Below, one piece after another: positions 53,556-63,288 of a stretch of 64,000 nt of DNA; the first letter of the stretch is position 1, and every line of letters begins with the position of its first letter. The stretch comes from Longimicrobium sp. (GTDB taxonomy: Bacteria > Gemmatimonadota > Gemmatimonadetes > Longimicrobiales > Longimicrobiaceae). The stretch is from positions 23,874 to 87,873 of the forward strand of contig NZ_DASVSF010000083.1 of NCBI RefSeq assembly GCF_036388275.1, in the 5' to 3' direction. The translations under genes were made by a program, and so were the position numbers. The notes under the pieces were generated by a model that did no database searches, had not been told where the DNA came from, and saw nothing but the letters and a program-made list of their open reading frames with translations.

Positions 53556-54599
53556 ATGGAACTGGGGATCTACACCTTCGCGGAGGTCGCGCCCGATCCC
53601 GTCACCGGGCGCACGGTGAACGCGGCGGAGCGGCTGCGCGACCTGATGGAAGAGATGGAGCTGGCGGACCAGGTGGGCCTCGACGTCTTTGGCGTGGGCG
53701 AGCACCACCGGCCGGACTACGCCGTATCGTCCCCCGCCGTCGTCCTGGCCGCGGGCGCGGAGCGGACGAAGCGCATCCGGCTGACCAGCGCGGTGACGGT
53801 GCTCAGCTCCGACGATCCCGTCCGCGTGTTCCAGGACTTCGCCACGCTGGACCTGCTTTCCGGCGGGCGGGCCGAGATCATGGCCGGGCGCGGATCGTTC
53901 ATCGAGTCGTTTCCGCTGTTCGGCTACGACCTGCAGGACTACGACGCGCTGTTCTCCGAAAAGCTGGAGCTGCTGCTGAAGCTGCGCGAGAGCGAGAACG
54001 TCACCTGGTCGGGCAGGCACCGCGCGCCGCTCACCGGCCAGGGCGTGTACCCGCGCCCCGTGCAGGACCCGCTCCCCGTCTGGATTGCGGTAGGCGGCAC
54101 GCCGCAGTCCGTAGTCCGCGCGGCGACGCTGGGGCTGCCGCTGGCCGTGGCCATCATCGGCGGCATGCCCGAGCAGTTCGCCCCGCTGGTGCAGCTGTAC
54201 CGCGACGTGGCGAGCCGCGCGGGCCACGATGCCACGAAGCTCCCCGTCAGCATCAACTCGCACGGCTACATCGCCGACACTTCACGCCAGGCGGCGGACG
54301 AGTTCTATCCACCGTACGCCGACGTGATGACGCGCATCGGGCGGGAGCGCGGGTGGCCGCCCACGACTCGCCAGCAGTACGAGGCGCAGCTGACCCGGCG
54401 GGGCGCCCTGGTGGTGGGCAGCCCCAGCGAGGTGATCGACAAGATCCTCTTTCAGCACGAGATCTTCCGGCACGAGCGCTTTCTGCTGCAGTTCAGCATT
54501 GGCACCATGCCGCACCGGCAGATCATGCGCTGCATCGAACTGTTCGGAACGGAGGTCGCCCCCGCGGTCCGCAAGGCGCTCGCGGCCAAGAGCGGGTAA
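53556..54599 (+). CDS. LLM-class flavin-dependent monooxygenase
   Basis: A 347-aa bacterial luciferase-like monooxygenase with TIM barrel. Start MELGIYTFAEV, then GEHHRPDYAVSSPAVVLAAGAERT with the conserved GEHH, TSAVTVLSS, GGRAEIMAGRG and GVYPRP. It uses reduced flavin from a partner reductase. Substrate unknown; similar to the alkanal or dibenzothiophene-type subgroups. The ATG at 53556 is preceded by AAGGGACG. Upstream is the hairpin at 53461-53534. Confidence 0.9.
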   Translation: MELGIYTFAEVAPDPVTGRTVNAAERLRDLMEEMELADQVGLDVFGVGEHHRPDYAVSSPAVVLAAGAERTKRIRLTSAVTVLSSDDPVRVFQDFATLDLLSGGRAEIMAGRGSFIESFPLFGYDLQDYDALFSEKLELLLKLRESENVTWSGRHRAPLTGQGVYPRPVQDPLPVWIAVGGTPQSVVRAATLGLPLAVAIIGGMPEQFAPLVQLYRDVASRAGHDATKLPVSINSHGYIADTSRQAADEFYPPYADVMTRIGRERGWPPTTRQQYEAQLTRRGALVVGSPSEVIDKILFQHEIFRHERFLLQFSIGTMPHRQIMRCIELFGTEVAPAVRKALAAKSG

Positions 54600-54924
54600 A
54601 CCCGCGCGCGCACCGCACCTTCCGAAGCGCGTGATGTCATCCCGAAGGAGCGGCCAAGGTGAACCGGCCCGTACACCGATGACCGCAGCGACTGAGGGAT
54701 CCGCCACACACTCCCGGGCGCGCCACATGGCCCTCCTCGCACGGAAGCAAGCCAGTCTGCGAAGGCAGACTTCGTGTGGTCGTTGCAGCGAATTCATTCG
54801 CCCGACGGAGCCGAGGCCTTGAGATCGGTCGATCCACCAACGAAAGAAGCCCCGCTCGCCGCGGGGCTTCTTCGTGTTACACCTCGGGTCCCGGTGAGGT
54901 GAATTCCATCAGCCTGCCCGCAAA
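54600..54924. repeat. GATCC-type repeat and terminator between the luciferase-like gene and the VWA gene
   Basis: One full repeat unit (54620-54825), written in the opposite orientation to the copy at 30290. It ends in CGCCCGACGGAGCCGAGGCC. The terminator is 54845-54871: AGAAGCCCCGC / GCGGGGCTTCT, loop TCGCC, and works for both converging genes. No gene. Confidence 0.75.
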
Positions 54925-56823
54925 TCACCTTTCGCCCGTGGGCGCCGCCGCCGTGCGGACCCGGGCATAGTCCTCCACCATCCGGATGAACTCCCCCCGG
55001 TAGCCCTCGGCGTCGCCGCCGCGGGCGCCGCGCGCCAGCGTCAGCACCTGCTGTACCGTCGCCCGCCCGCGGTGCTCCGACTCGCGCAGCACCATTCCGA
55101 ACGCCGCCACCGCCGCCGCGAACCGGAAGTCGTCGGAGGTAGCGCCGTTGCGCGCGGGCACCTGCACCGCGTGGGAAAGCAGCCGGCTCTGCTCGCCGTC
55201 GGGCGCCTTGTAGCGCACCTTCACGTTCATCATCTCGCCCCCGAACGCGCCCACCGGCTCCGCGTCGGTGCGCTGGTACCGCAGCGAATCCACCGTTCCC
55301 ACGCGGACCCCGCTGTCGGCGCCCACCGGCACCACCTCGTACAACGCGGTGACGGAGTGCCCGGCGCCGATCTCCCCCGCGTCCTTGCGGTCGTCGTTGA
55401 AGTGCTCGTCGGCGAGCAGGCGGTTCTCGTACCCGATCAGCCGGTACGCGTACACCCGCGCGGGGTTGAACTCCACCTGCAGCTTCACGTCCTTGGCGAT
55501 GGTGAACAGGGTGCCGCCCATCTCGGTGACCAGCACCTTGCGGCCCTCCATCAGGTCGTCGACGTAGGCGTAGTTGCCGTTGCCGTGGTCGGCCATCTGC
55601 TCCATCCGCGCGTCGGCCAGGTTGCCCCTGCCGAAGCCCAGGATGGTCAAAAAGGTGCCCTGCTCGCGCTTTTCCTCGATCAGCCGAACCAGCTCTCCCT
55701 GGCTGCTGACCCCCACGTTGAAGTCGCCGTCGGTGGCCAGGATCACCCGGTTGTTTCCGCCGGCGATGTGGTTGCGGCACGCCACCTCGTACGCCAGCCG
55801 GATTCCCTGCGCACCCGCGGTGGAGCCGCCCGCCTCCAGGCGCTCGATGGCGTCCAGGATCTCGTCCTTGCGGTCGCCCGGGGTGGATTCCAGCACCAGC
55901 CCCGCCGCGCCCGCGTAGACGACGATGGCCACGCGGTCGCGCGCCGAAAGCTCGTTCACCAGCAGCCGAAGCGACTGCTGCACCAGGGGCAGCTTGTCGG
56001 GTTCGTCCATCGACCCGGAGACGTCCACCAGGAACACCAGGTTGCTGGGCGGCAGGTCGGCCCGGGGCATCCGCCGCCCCTGCAGCCCGATCCGCACCAG
56101 CTGGTGCCGCGGGTTCCACGGCGCCGAGCCCACCTCGGTGACCACGGCGAACGGGTGCTCGCCGGTGGGATCGGGATAGGCGTACGAGAAGTAGTTCACC
56201 ATCTCCTCGATGCGCACCGCGTCGCGCGGGGGCGCCCCGCCGTCACGGATGAACCGGCGGACGTTGCTGTACGAGGCCCGGTCCACGTCCACCGCAAAGG
56301 TGCTGAGCGGGGTGCGCGCGGCGGCGTGAAACGCGTTCTCCTCGATCGGGTTGTATTCCTCCGTGTTGTAGCCGCGTCCCGGAGCCCCGGGCTGGTGCGC
56401 ACTCACGGACGAAGTCGCGGCCCCCAGCGGTGCCCGGTTGGAAACTCGCGGCGCGGTCCCGGTTACCACGACCCCCTCGAGTGTCAGCGCCTGCGGAGCG
56501 AGCGTAAAGTTCTGGATGATGCTCGCACCGGGTTGAAGGGTGATCGATCGCATCACCGTGCCGAGCCCCACGCGGCTGGCGGTGAGCTGGACCGTCGATC
56601 CGGCCCGGATGCGTTCGGCGGGAACCACCAGCCGGTACGTGCCGTCCGCGGTGGTTGCCGAACCCACGTTGTAGGCCTGGATGCGGACGAGGACTCCAGC
56701 CTCGGGCTGGCCCTGCGGATTGGTGACGCGGCCCGTGACCACCGCGGGCGCCTGTGCCCGGCCAGGTTGGGACGCGAGCAGCAGGAGCAGGGCGAACAGG
56801 GTGCTGACGAAGCGTGCTGCCAT
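54925..56823 (-). CDS. VWA-domain protein with N-terminal CarboxypepD_reg-like domain (YfbK-like)
   Basis: A 632-aa secreted protein: signal peptide (cleavage after GRAQ), a CarboxypepD_reg-like beta-sandwich of about 100 residues (VTGRVTNPQGQPEAGVLVRIQ), a linker, a von Willebrand factor-like N-terminal domain, the VWA domain with MIDAS motif DVSGSM near residue 290, and a C-terminal domain like DUF3520. This is the YfbK architecture, of unknown function, with an extra sandwich domain in front that is common in TonB-dependent receptors of the Bacteroidetes/Gemmatimonadetes style. ATG 56823 has GAGGGAGA before it. Confidence 0.85.
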   Translation of the reverse strand: MAARFVSTLFALLLLLASQPGRAQAPAVVTGRVTNPQGQPEAGVLVRIQAYNVGSATTADGTYRLVVPAERIRAGSTVQLTASRVGLGTVMRSITLQPGASIIQNFTLAPQALTLEGVVVTGTAPRVSNRAPLGAATSSVSAHQPGAPGRGYNTEEYNPIEENAFHAAARTPLSTFAVDVDRASYSNVRRFIRDGGAPPRDAVRIEEMVNYFSYAYPDPTGEHPFAVVTEVGSAPWNPRHQLVRIGLQGRRMPRADLPPSNLVFLVDVSGSMDEPDKLPLVQQSLRLLVNELSARDRVAIVVYAGAAGLVLESTPGDRKDEILDAIERLEAGGSTAGAQGIRLAYEVACRNHIAGGNNRVILATDGDFNVGVSSQGELVRLIEEKREQGTFLTILGFGRGNLADARMEQMADHGNGNYAYVDDLMEGRKVLVTEMGGTLFTIAKDVKLQVEFNPARVYAYRLIGYENRLLADEHFNDDRKDAGEIGAGHSVTALYEVVPVGADSGVRVGTVDSLRYQRTDAEPVGAFGGEMMNVKVRYKAPDGEQSRLLSHAVQVPARNGATSDDFRFAAAVAAFGMVLRESEHRGRATVQQVLTLARGARGGDAEGYRGEFIRMVEDYARVRTAAAPTGER

Positions 56824-57055
56824 GGCGATCTCCCTCTGGGAGGTGGGAAAGGGACCCGAGATGGAACGTGGCAGACGCGGATTTCTGACCCCGCGCCGCG
56901 CCCGTCCCAATCCAATGGTGATGCGGATTTCACCTCAGCGCCACCGGTAAGATTTTAGCATAGTGGACAGTGGAACTCCCCGCTTCGGCGCGGGTTGAAC
57001 CACGGATGTGCCACGATTCCCGCATCTCCGGATCCGCGCGGCCGGGCCGTTTTCC

Positions 57056-57084
57056 TTGACACCTTCCCGGCGCGCGCCTACCCT
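57056..57084 (+). promoter_or_regulatory. Promoter of the blaI/blaR-like operon
   Basis: TTGACA-N17-TACCCT. It is followed ten bases later by the dyad GCTAA-TTCC-TTAGC (57094-57107), so a repressor bound there would block the start of transcription. Confidence 0.7.
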
Positions 57085-57093
57085 TCGCAAGCT

Positions 57094-57107
57094 GCTAATT
57101 CCTTAGC
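57094..57107. promoter_or_regulatory. Dyad GCTAA-N4-TTAGC just past the blaI promoter
   Basis: Perfect inverted repeat between the -10 and the blaI-like ATG at 57138. It is a likely operator for the encoded repressor, although it is not the classical TACA-N2-TGTA box. Confidence 0.6.
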
Positions 57108-57137
57108 GACCTACCATTCGCCCGACCATCCGCCGCA

Positions 57138-57530
57138 ATGCCCGACGCATCCACCGCATCCGACCTCAGCCGCCGCGAGCGGCAGATCATGGACGTGGTC
57201 TATCGGCTGGGAAAAGCCAGCGTGAACGACGTGCTGGACCGCATTCCCGAGCCGCCCAGCTACTCCGCCGTCCGCGCGCTGATGCGCATCCTGGAAGAGA
57301 AGGGTCACCTGGCGCACGAGCAGGACGGCCCGCGCTACCTGTACCTGCCCACCGTTCCGCGTGAGTCGGCCCGGCGCAGCGCGCTTTCGCACATGGTACG
57401 CACCTTCTTCGGCGGCTCCACCGAGGCCGCGGTCGCCGCGCTGCTGGACGAATCGCGCAACCGGATGTCCGAAGCCGAGCTGGAGCGCATCGCCAGCCTG
57501 ATCGAAACGGCGCGCAGCCAGGGCCACTGA
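57138..57530 (+). CDS. BlaI/MecI/CopY family repressor
   Basis: A 130-aa winged-helix repressor: DLSRRERQIMDVVYRLGKASVNDVLDRI (recognition helix region), then EEKGHLAHEQDGPRYLY, and the C-terminal dimerisation helices. In this family a transmembrane metallopeptidase cleaves the repressor to induce the operon. The partner gene follows after three bases. What the system senses is unknown since no beta-lactamase is nearby. Confidence 0.85.
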   Translation: MPDASTASDLSRRERQIMDVVYRLGKASVNDVLDRIPEPPSYSAVRALMRILEEKGHLAHEQDGPRYLYLPTVPRESARRSALSHMVRTFFGGSTEAAVAALLDESRNRMSEAELERIASLIETARSQGH

Positions 57531-57533
57531 CGG

Positions 57534-59105
57534 ATGGCCATCCCGCTCCCCGCCCACGATGCCGCCCCGTGGCTGGCGCCGGCCGTATGGCTGGTCGCCC
57601 GCGGGACGCTGCTGCTGGCTGCCGCGGCGCTGGCTGCCGCGCTGATGCGGCGGCGGTCGGCGGCGGCGCGGCACCTGGTGTGGGGGCTGGCGATGATCTC
57701 GCTTCTGGCCCTTCCCGCGCTGTCGCTGGTGCTGCCGCACTGGGAGCTGGCGTTCGTGTCGGTAGATGCCATCCACCCCGCGCTCCTCGTTCCGGGTGCG
57801 CGGGCTGCGGCGCTCGCCGCGCTGCCGTGGGGAACCATCGCGCTCGCGCTCTGGGCGGCGGGCGTGCTCATCGCGCTCGTCCGCCTGGTGGTGGCGCAGG
57901 CCGCGGTGCGCGCGCTCGCCGGCCGCGCGGCGCCCATCAGCGGCGGTGAGTGGAAGGAGCGGATGGAGTCGGCCGCGCGCGAGCTGGGGGTCACCCGCCG
58001 GGTGCGCCTCCTTCGCGCGTCGGGCGGCGCCATGCCGATGACGTGGGGAGTCCTGCGCCCGGCCGTGCTCCTGCCCGCTGAGGCGGACGGGTGGACGGCG
58101 GAGCGGCAGCGCGTGGTGCTGCTGCACGAGCTTGCGCACGTGGCGCGGCGTGACTGCCTGTGGCAGCTCGTGGCCTCGCTGGGCTGCGCGATGTACTGGT
58201 TTCACCCGGGCGCGTGGTGGGCCGCGCACCGCATGCGCGAGGAGCGCGAGCAGGCGTGCGACGACCGCGTGCTCGCCGCGGGAACGCGCGCCTCCGACTA
58301 CGCGGGCCACCTGCTGGCCGTCGCCCGCGCCTTTCGCCCCGTGCGCCTGACCGCGGCCGCGGCGGTGGGAATGGCGGCGCGTTCGCAACTGGAAGACCGC
58401 GTGGTGGCGGTGCTGGACGGCGCGCGCGCCCGCGACAGCGTATCCGCACGCGTGGCCCTGGCGTGCGCCGCGGCCGGGGCGCTGGCCCTGCTGCCGCTCG
58501 CCACCGCCGCCCCGTCCGTCCGCACGAACGCCGAGGCTCCGCGGCCCACGCCAGCCGTCGCCGCCTCGATCGATGACCCCGCGCGCCCGCAGCCGCGGCG
58601 GTCGACAGATCGGCGTCTGGGTCGGATGGAGCCGTCGCCCGCTCCGCTGGCGAGCGCCGCTCCAGCGAAGCCAACCAACGCGCTGGTACGCGACGCCACG
58701 CCCGGGCCGTCGATCGGGCCCGAGCTGCAGGTGACGTACGACGTGAACCTGGCCGACCTCTGGGCCGCCGCCCGCGACGGCGACCCGGATGCCCGGCGCG
58801 GCGCCACGTGGGGACTGGGTCAAGCGGAGCAGCGGCTGGCCGCGTCGCCGGTCGCCCGTTCGGCGCGGGAATACGACTTCCGCTTCAACGGCGCGCTGGG
58901 CCTGGACGAGTACCGGCCGCGCCAGAGCGAGCCCGCACGCGCGCCCACCGGCACCGGCCGCGCGATCCAGCCGCCGCGCACTGCGCGCAAGGCACCCGAG
59001 GCGCGCCCAGTCGAACGCCCGGTACGCATCCTCTCCGAACCCAACGAGCCAGACACGCTGCCCGCCATCGGCGGCCCGCACGCCCCCGAGACGCCGCAGA
59101 ACTAG
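57534..59105 (+). CDS. BlaR1/M56-like membrane metallopeptidase
   Basis: A 523-aa protein with four membrane helices and the zinc motif HELAH at H198, with the third ligand in REEREQACDD. It is the sensor-protease partner of the BlaI-like protein. The C-terminal half (from about 330) lacks a penicillin-binding domain: it is Pro/Arg-rich and disordered (ARPQPRRSTDRRL) and ends in a helical segment with the sequence NLADLWAAARDGDPDARRGATW that may be a HEAT-like repeat. So the signal it senses is unlikely to be beta-lactam. Terminator at 59152. Confidence 0.85.
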   Translation: MAIPLPAHDAAPWLAPAVWLVARGTLLLAAAALAAALMRRRSAAARHLVWGLAMISLLALPALSLVLPHWELAFVSVDAIHPALLVPGARAAALAALPWGTIALALWAAGVLIALVRLVVAQAAVRALAGRAAPISGGEWKERMESAARELGVTRRVRLLRASGGAMPMTWGVLRPAVLLPAEADGWTAERQRVVLLHELAHVARRDCLWQLVASLGCAMYWFHPGAWWAAHRMREEREQACDDRVLAAGTRASDYAGHLLAVARAFRPVRLTAAAAVGMAARSQLEDRVVAVLDGARARDSVSARVALACAAAGALALLPLATAAPSVRTNAEAPRPTPAVAASIDDPARPQPRRSTDRRLGRMEPSPAPLASAAPAKPTNALVRDATPGPSIGPELQVTYDVNLADLWAAARDGDPDARRGATWGLGQAEQRLAASPVARSAREYDFRFNGALGLDEYRPRQSEPARAPTGTGRAIQPPRTARKAPEARPVERPVRILSEPNEPDTLPAIGGPHAPETPQN

Positions 59106-59151
59106 CCAACGAGTCTTACGCGGAGGCGCGGAGGATGGTGAGAAAAGAAGG

Positions 59152-59182
59152 AGGGTGGCCGCGTCCTCGCGGCCACCCTTTT
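59152..59182. terminator. Classical rho-independent terminator of the blaI/blaR-like operon
   Basis: AGGGTGGCCGCG / CGCGGCCACCCT with loop TCCT and TTTT tail; A-rich on the other side, so it can also serve the Fic gene on the minus strand. Confidence 0.85.
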
Positions 59183-59220
59183 GGGGGTGTGCCTACTAAC
59201 CTTAGAATGCGCATGAGGCG

Positions 59221-60633
59221 CTATGTAGAGCCGTCCTCCGCTGGTTGAACCGTCTTCCGGGTGTTTAGAAGCAAATTGTTGAGAGCCTCCCCAAAGATTC
59301 GCTCCACTCCGATCGTGAGGCGCATTTTCAAAGCTGCGGTCGGCCCGTGCACCAATTCGGAAACGCGAGCGCTGAACACGCGGCGCTGAGTGGCCGTTTC
59401 AACCAGGCTTATGTCGTCATCTCGATCAGCATTGAGTGGCACGGTGACCACATAATCAACGTAAAGAGTGGCTTTGACCGGCGGTCCGATCCTAAAGCCT
59501 AGACCCACCGTGTCCCACTCCCCGCCCGTAACCACCCGGCCCGCCGGGACGGTCACAAGCCCGTGATCGAAGCGGTTCGCGCGTTGAACGGCGATCCGAA
59601 GCCGCTCACCCTGCTCATAGCGTTTGGCTTGGGATTCGAACTCGTGCCCAACTTGCTCGAAGAGTTCCTGCCCCGCTTTCTCAACATCTTCCTGCGTGTA
59701 TCCGCCCGGGGTGGTGAAGAGTGCGTGCAACTCTCCGAGTGCATCCGCCGGCTGCGGGCTCAATGCAGCGCCCAGGCTCTCATTCACCAACAGGATCGAA
59801 TCCAGTGCTCTCTCCATCGTGAAATCAATGAAACGCTGGTAATTTCCTCGGTCCGCCCCCGCCAGTGAGTCCAGGTATTCCTTCCGGTTCTCGACGAGGA
59901 TCATCAATGGAATGGAGTGCGCACGGTACGTGAAGATCGACGCGAGAGCACGTGCCACGCGACCGTTGCCATCAGCAAACGGATGGATGACTACGAAAGC
60001 ATAATGGGTGTATGATGCCTGTAGAACGGGATGGGCAGAGAGAAACTCTTCGCTCCTAAGCACTTCACAGAAGCGATGCATCTCAGCAGGCACCAAATCT
60101 ACAGGCGCGTACGCGTGCGTGCCCCCGCCCGCGAGCCGCACGTGGTTGGGGAGATGCTTGTACTCGCCTATTGGGAGTTGGTGCGTTTGAGGCCCTACTT
60201 CGGTCATTACCGAATAGGTCTGCTGAGCTGCACAGAGTTCCTGATGTAGTGTGCGGATCCACGTTTCCGAGATAGGAGTGCGGTTCGTCGCGACATCGAG
60301 GACGTAGTCATAGGCACGGAGTTGCGACTCGAACAAGGCTCGAACTTGCTGGCCCTTCGAGTCCATTGCAGCTTCCCACACCGCAGCTTGAGTAGCCACG
60401 GTGAAAGTAAACCCACGATCTACTTCGTACAGCCCTTCGATTGCGCCGGTATCTACCGCGGCTGCACGTTTCACAACCTCTCGCGCACGAGCGAGTTCAT
60501 CAGGAGAGACTCGCCCGCGCTCGGCAACAATTGCGGAGTAGCGATCCCAGCGCGCATGGTCGATCGACGCTTTCGCCCATTCCGAGAATGGAGGAAACGT
60601 ACGATAGCTGGCATCCACCGCGCGGGGATCCAC
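59221..60633 (-). CDS. Fic-domain AMPylating protein (class II, autoinhibited)
   Basis: A 470-aa protein. The Fic core has HPFADGNGR (H217 to R225) and can transfer AMP to target hydroxyls. The inhibitory helix lies in the N-terminal part: T62-G-A-I-E66-G67 fits (S/T)xxxE(G/N), so this is an intramolecularly inhibited class II enzyme. The C-terminal 150 residues (LHALFTTPGGYTQEDVEKAGQ) are helical and beta-rich with no recognised domain. Start is GTG 60633 with GGGAG six bases before. The gene has visibly lower G+C than its neighbours and may be acquired. Targets unknown; no toxin partner is adjacent. Confidence 0.9.
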   Translation of the reverse strand: MDPRAVDASYRTFPPFSEWAKASIDHARWDRYSAIVAERGRVSPDELARAREVVKRAAAVDTGAIEGLYEVDRGFTFTVATQAAVWEAAMDSKGQQVRALFESQLRAYDYVLDVATNRTPISETWIRTLHQELCAAQQTYSVMTEVGPQTHQLPIGEYKHLPNHVRLAGGGTHAYAPVDLVPAEMHRFCEVLRSEEFLSAHPVLQASYTHYAFVVIHPFADGNGRVARALASIFTYRAHSIPLMILVENRKEYLDSLAGADRGNYQRFIDFTMERALDSILLVNESLGAALSPQPADALGELHALFTTPGGYTQEDVEKAGQELFEQVGHEFESQAKRYEQGERLRIAVQRANRFDHGLVTVPAGRVVTGGEWDTVGLGFRIGPPVKATLYVDYVVTVPLNADRDDDISLVETATQRRVFSARVSELVHGPTAALKMRLTIGVERIFGEALNNLLLNTRKTVQPAEDGST

Positions 60634-60713
60634 GTCATGCTCCCGGATTCGGGTTATGGAACGCGCCGAGGCTCAGCAAATAACCATTCTGCACACGGCG
60701 CATTCGGCGCCGC

Positions 60714-62399
<1,686 letters not shown>

Positions 62400-62727
62400 C
62401 GGATCAGGATCAGGAAACGGTCAGCGCGGCGGGCCGCGGGGCTCTTTCGAGGTCCGAAAATACCACGAGAACCGCGGTTGGAACAGCGGTAAGTACGGGA
62501 CAGCGGTAACTACGGTCACGACGGTAACTACGGTCACAACGGTGGGCCGCACACGCGCTGGCGTTGTCATCCCGACGGAGCGGCCCCGCCGAACTCGCCC
62601 ATACACCGTGGACCGCAGCGACCGAGGGATCCGCCACACACGTCGCCGAGAACGCCGTAGCCGAGGCCCCGCCGTGCCACTGCTCCCGTCCCGACCGTAG
62701 TGACCGTAGCGACCGCAGTTACCGTAG
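62400..62727. repeat. Nine-nucleotide periodic repeats flanking a GATCC-type unit
   Basis: Left: two 18-nt copies CGGTAACTACGGTCACGA/AA (62504-62539) with 9-nt periodicity. Middle: a GATCC-type unit, 62563-62650. Right: 62692-62736, the 9-nt series CGACCGTAG TGACCGTAG CGACCGCAG TTACCGTAG TTACCGCAG, which is the inverse complement of the left series and supplies the stop codon (TAA) of aroK. The gap is otherwise empty. Confidence 0.75.
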
Positions 62728-63288
62728 TTACCGCAGTCTCACCTCGCGGCGAGTGCGGATGATGGTCTCGATCTCGAAGGCGATGTCCTCGGGCGAGCGG
62801 CCCTCGGCGGGAATGGAGACGTCGGCCAGGCGGTACAGCGGCTCACGCTCCGCCAGCATGGACGCGATCATCCCGCGCGGGTCGGGGTGCTCGCGGAACG
62901 GGCGGTCGATGGTGTCGGCGCGCAGGCGGCGCACGGTTTCGTCGACGGAGACGCGAAGCCACACGGAGAGCGTGGTGGCGCCGAGAGGGTCCAGCTGTTC
63001 GGGGCGCAGAATCCAGCCGCCGCCCGGCGCCAGGACGACCCTCGGCTGCTCGGCCACTTCCGCCGTCAACGCCGCCTCCATCTGCCGGAACGCCTCCTGG
63101 CCGTCCGCGCCGATGATCTGCTTGATCGTGCGGCCCTCGCGGCGCTCGATCTCCACGTCGAAGTCCAGGAAGCCCCATTCCAGCCGCCGCGCCAGCGCTT
63201 GCCCCACGGTGCTCTTGCCCGAGGTCATGTAGCCCAGCAGCACCACGCGTTCGATGACCAGGGCGGGCGGCAGTCCGTTCTCGGGCAC
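62728..63288 (-). CDS. aroK: Shikimate kinase
   Basis: A 186-aa shikimate kinase, step five of the chorismate pathway. P-loop GYMTSGKST near residue 20, substrate Asp in FLDFDVEIERREGRTI, GGG in APGGGWIL, and the lid Arg in TIDRPFREH. Start is GTG 63288, the first in-frame codon. It is separate from other aro genes. The last codons of the gene run into the 9-nt repeat array. Confidence 0.9.
   Translation of the reverse strand: MPENGLPPALVIERVVLLGYMTSGKSTVGQALARRLEWGFLDFDVEIERREGRTIKQIIGADGQEAFRQMEAALTAEVAEQPRVVLAPGGGWILRPEQLDPLGATTLSVWLRVSVDETVRRLRADTIDRPFREHPDPRGMIASMLAEREPLYRLADVSIPAEGRSPEDIAFEIETIIRTRREVRLR

Larger units (their letters stand above)
56824..57137. other. Divergent promoter region of the VWA and blaI-like genes
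   Basis: Contains the blaI promoter (57056-57084) and dyad (57094-57107). Toward the VWA gene only a loose -10-like TAAAAT appears around 56955 on the minus strand, with no convincing -35. A small stem CCCCGC / GCGGGG is at 56978-56993. Confidence 0.5.
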
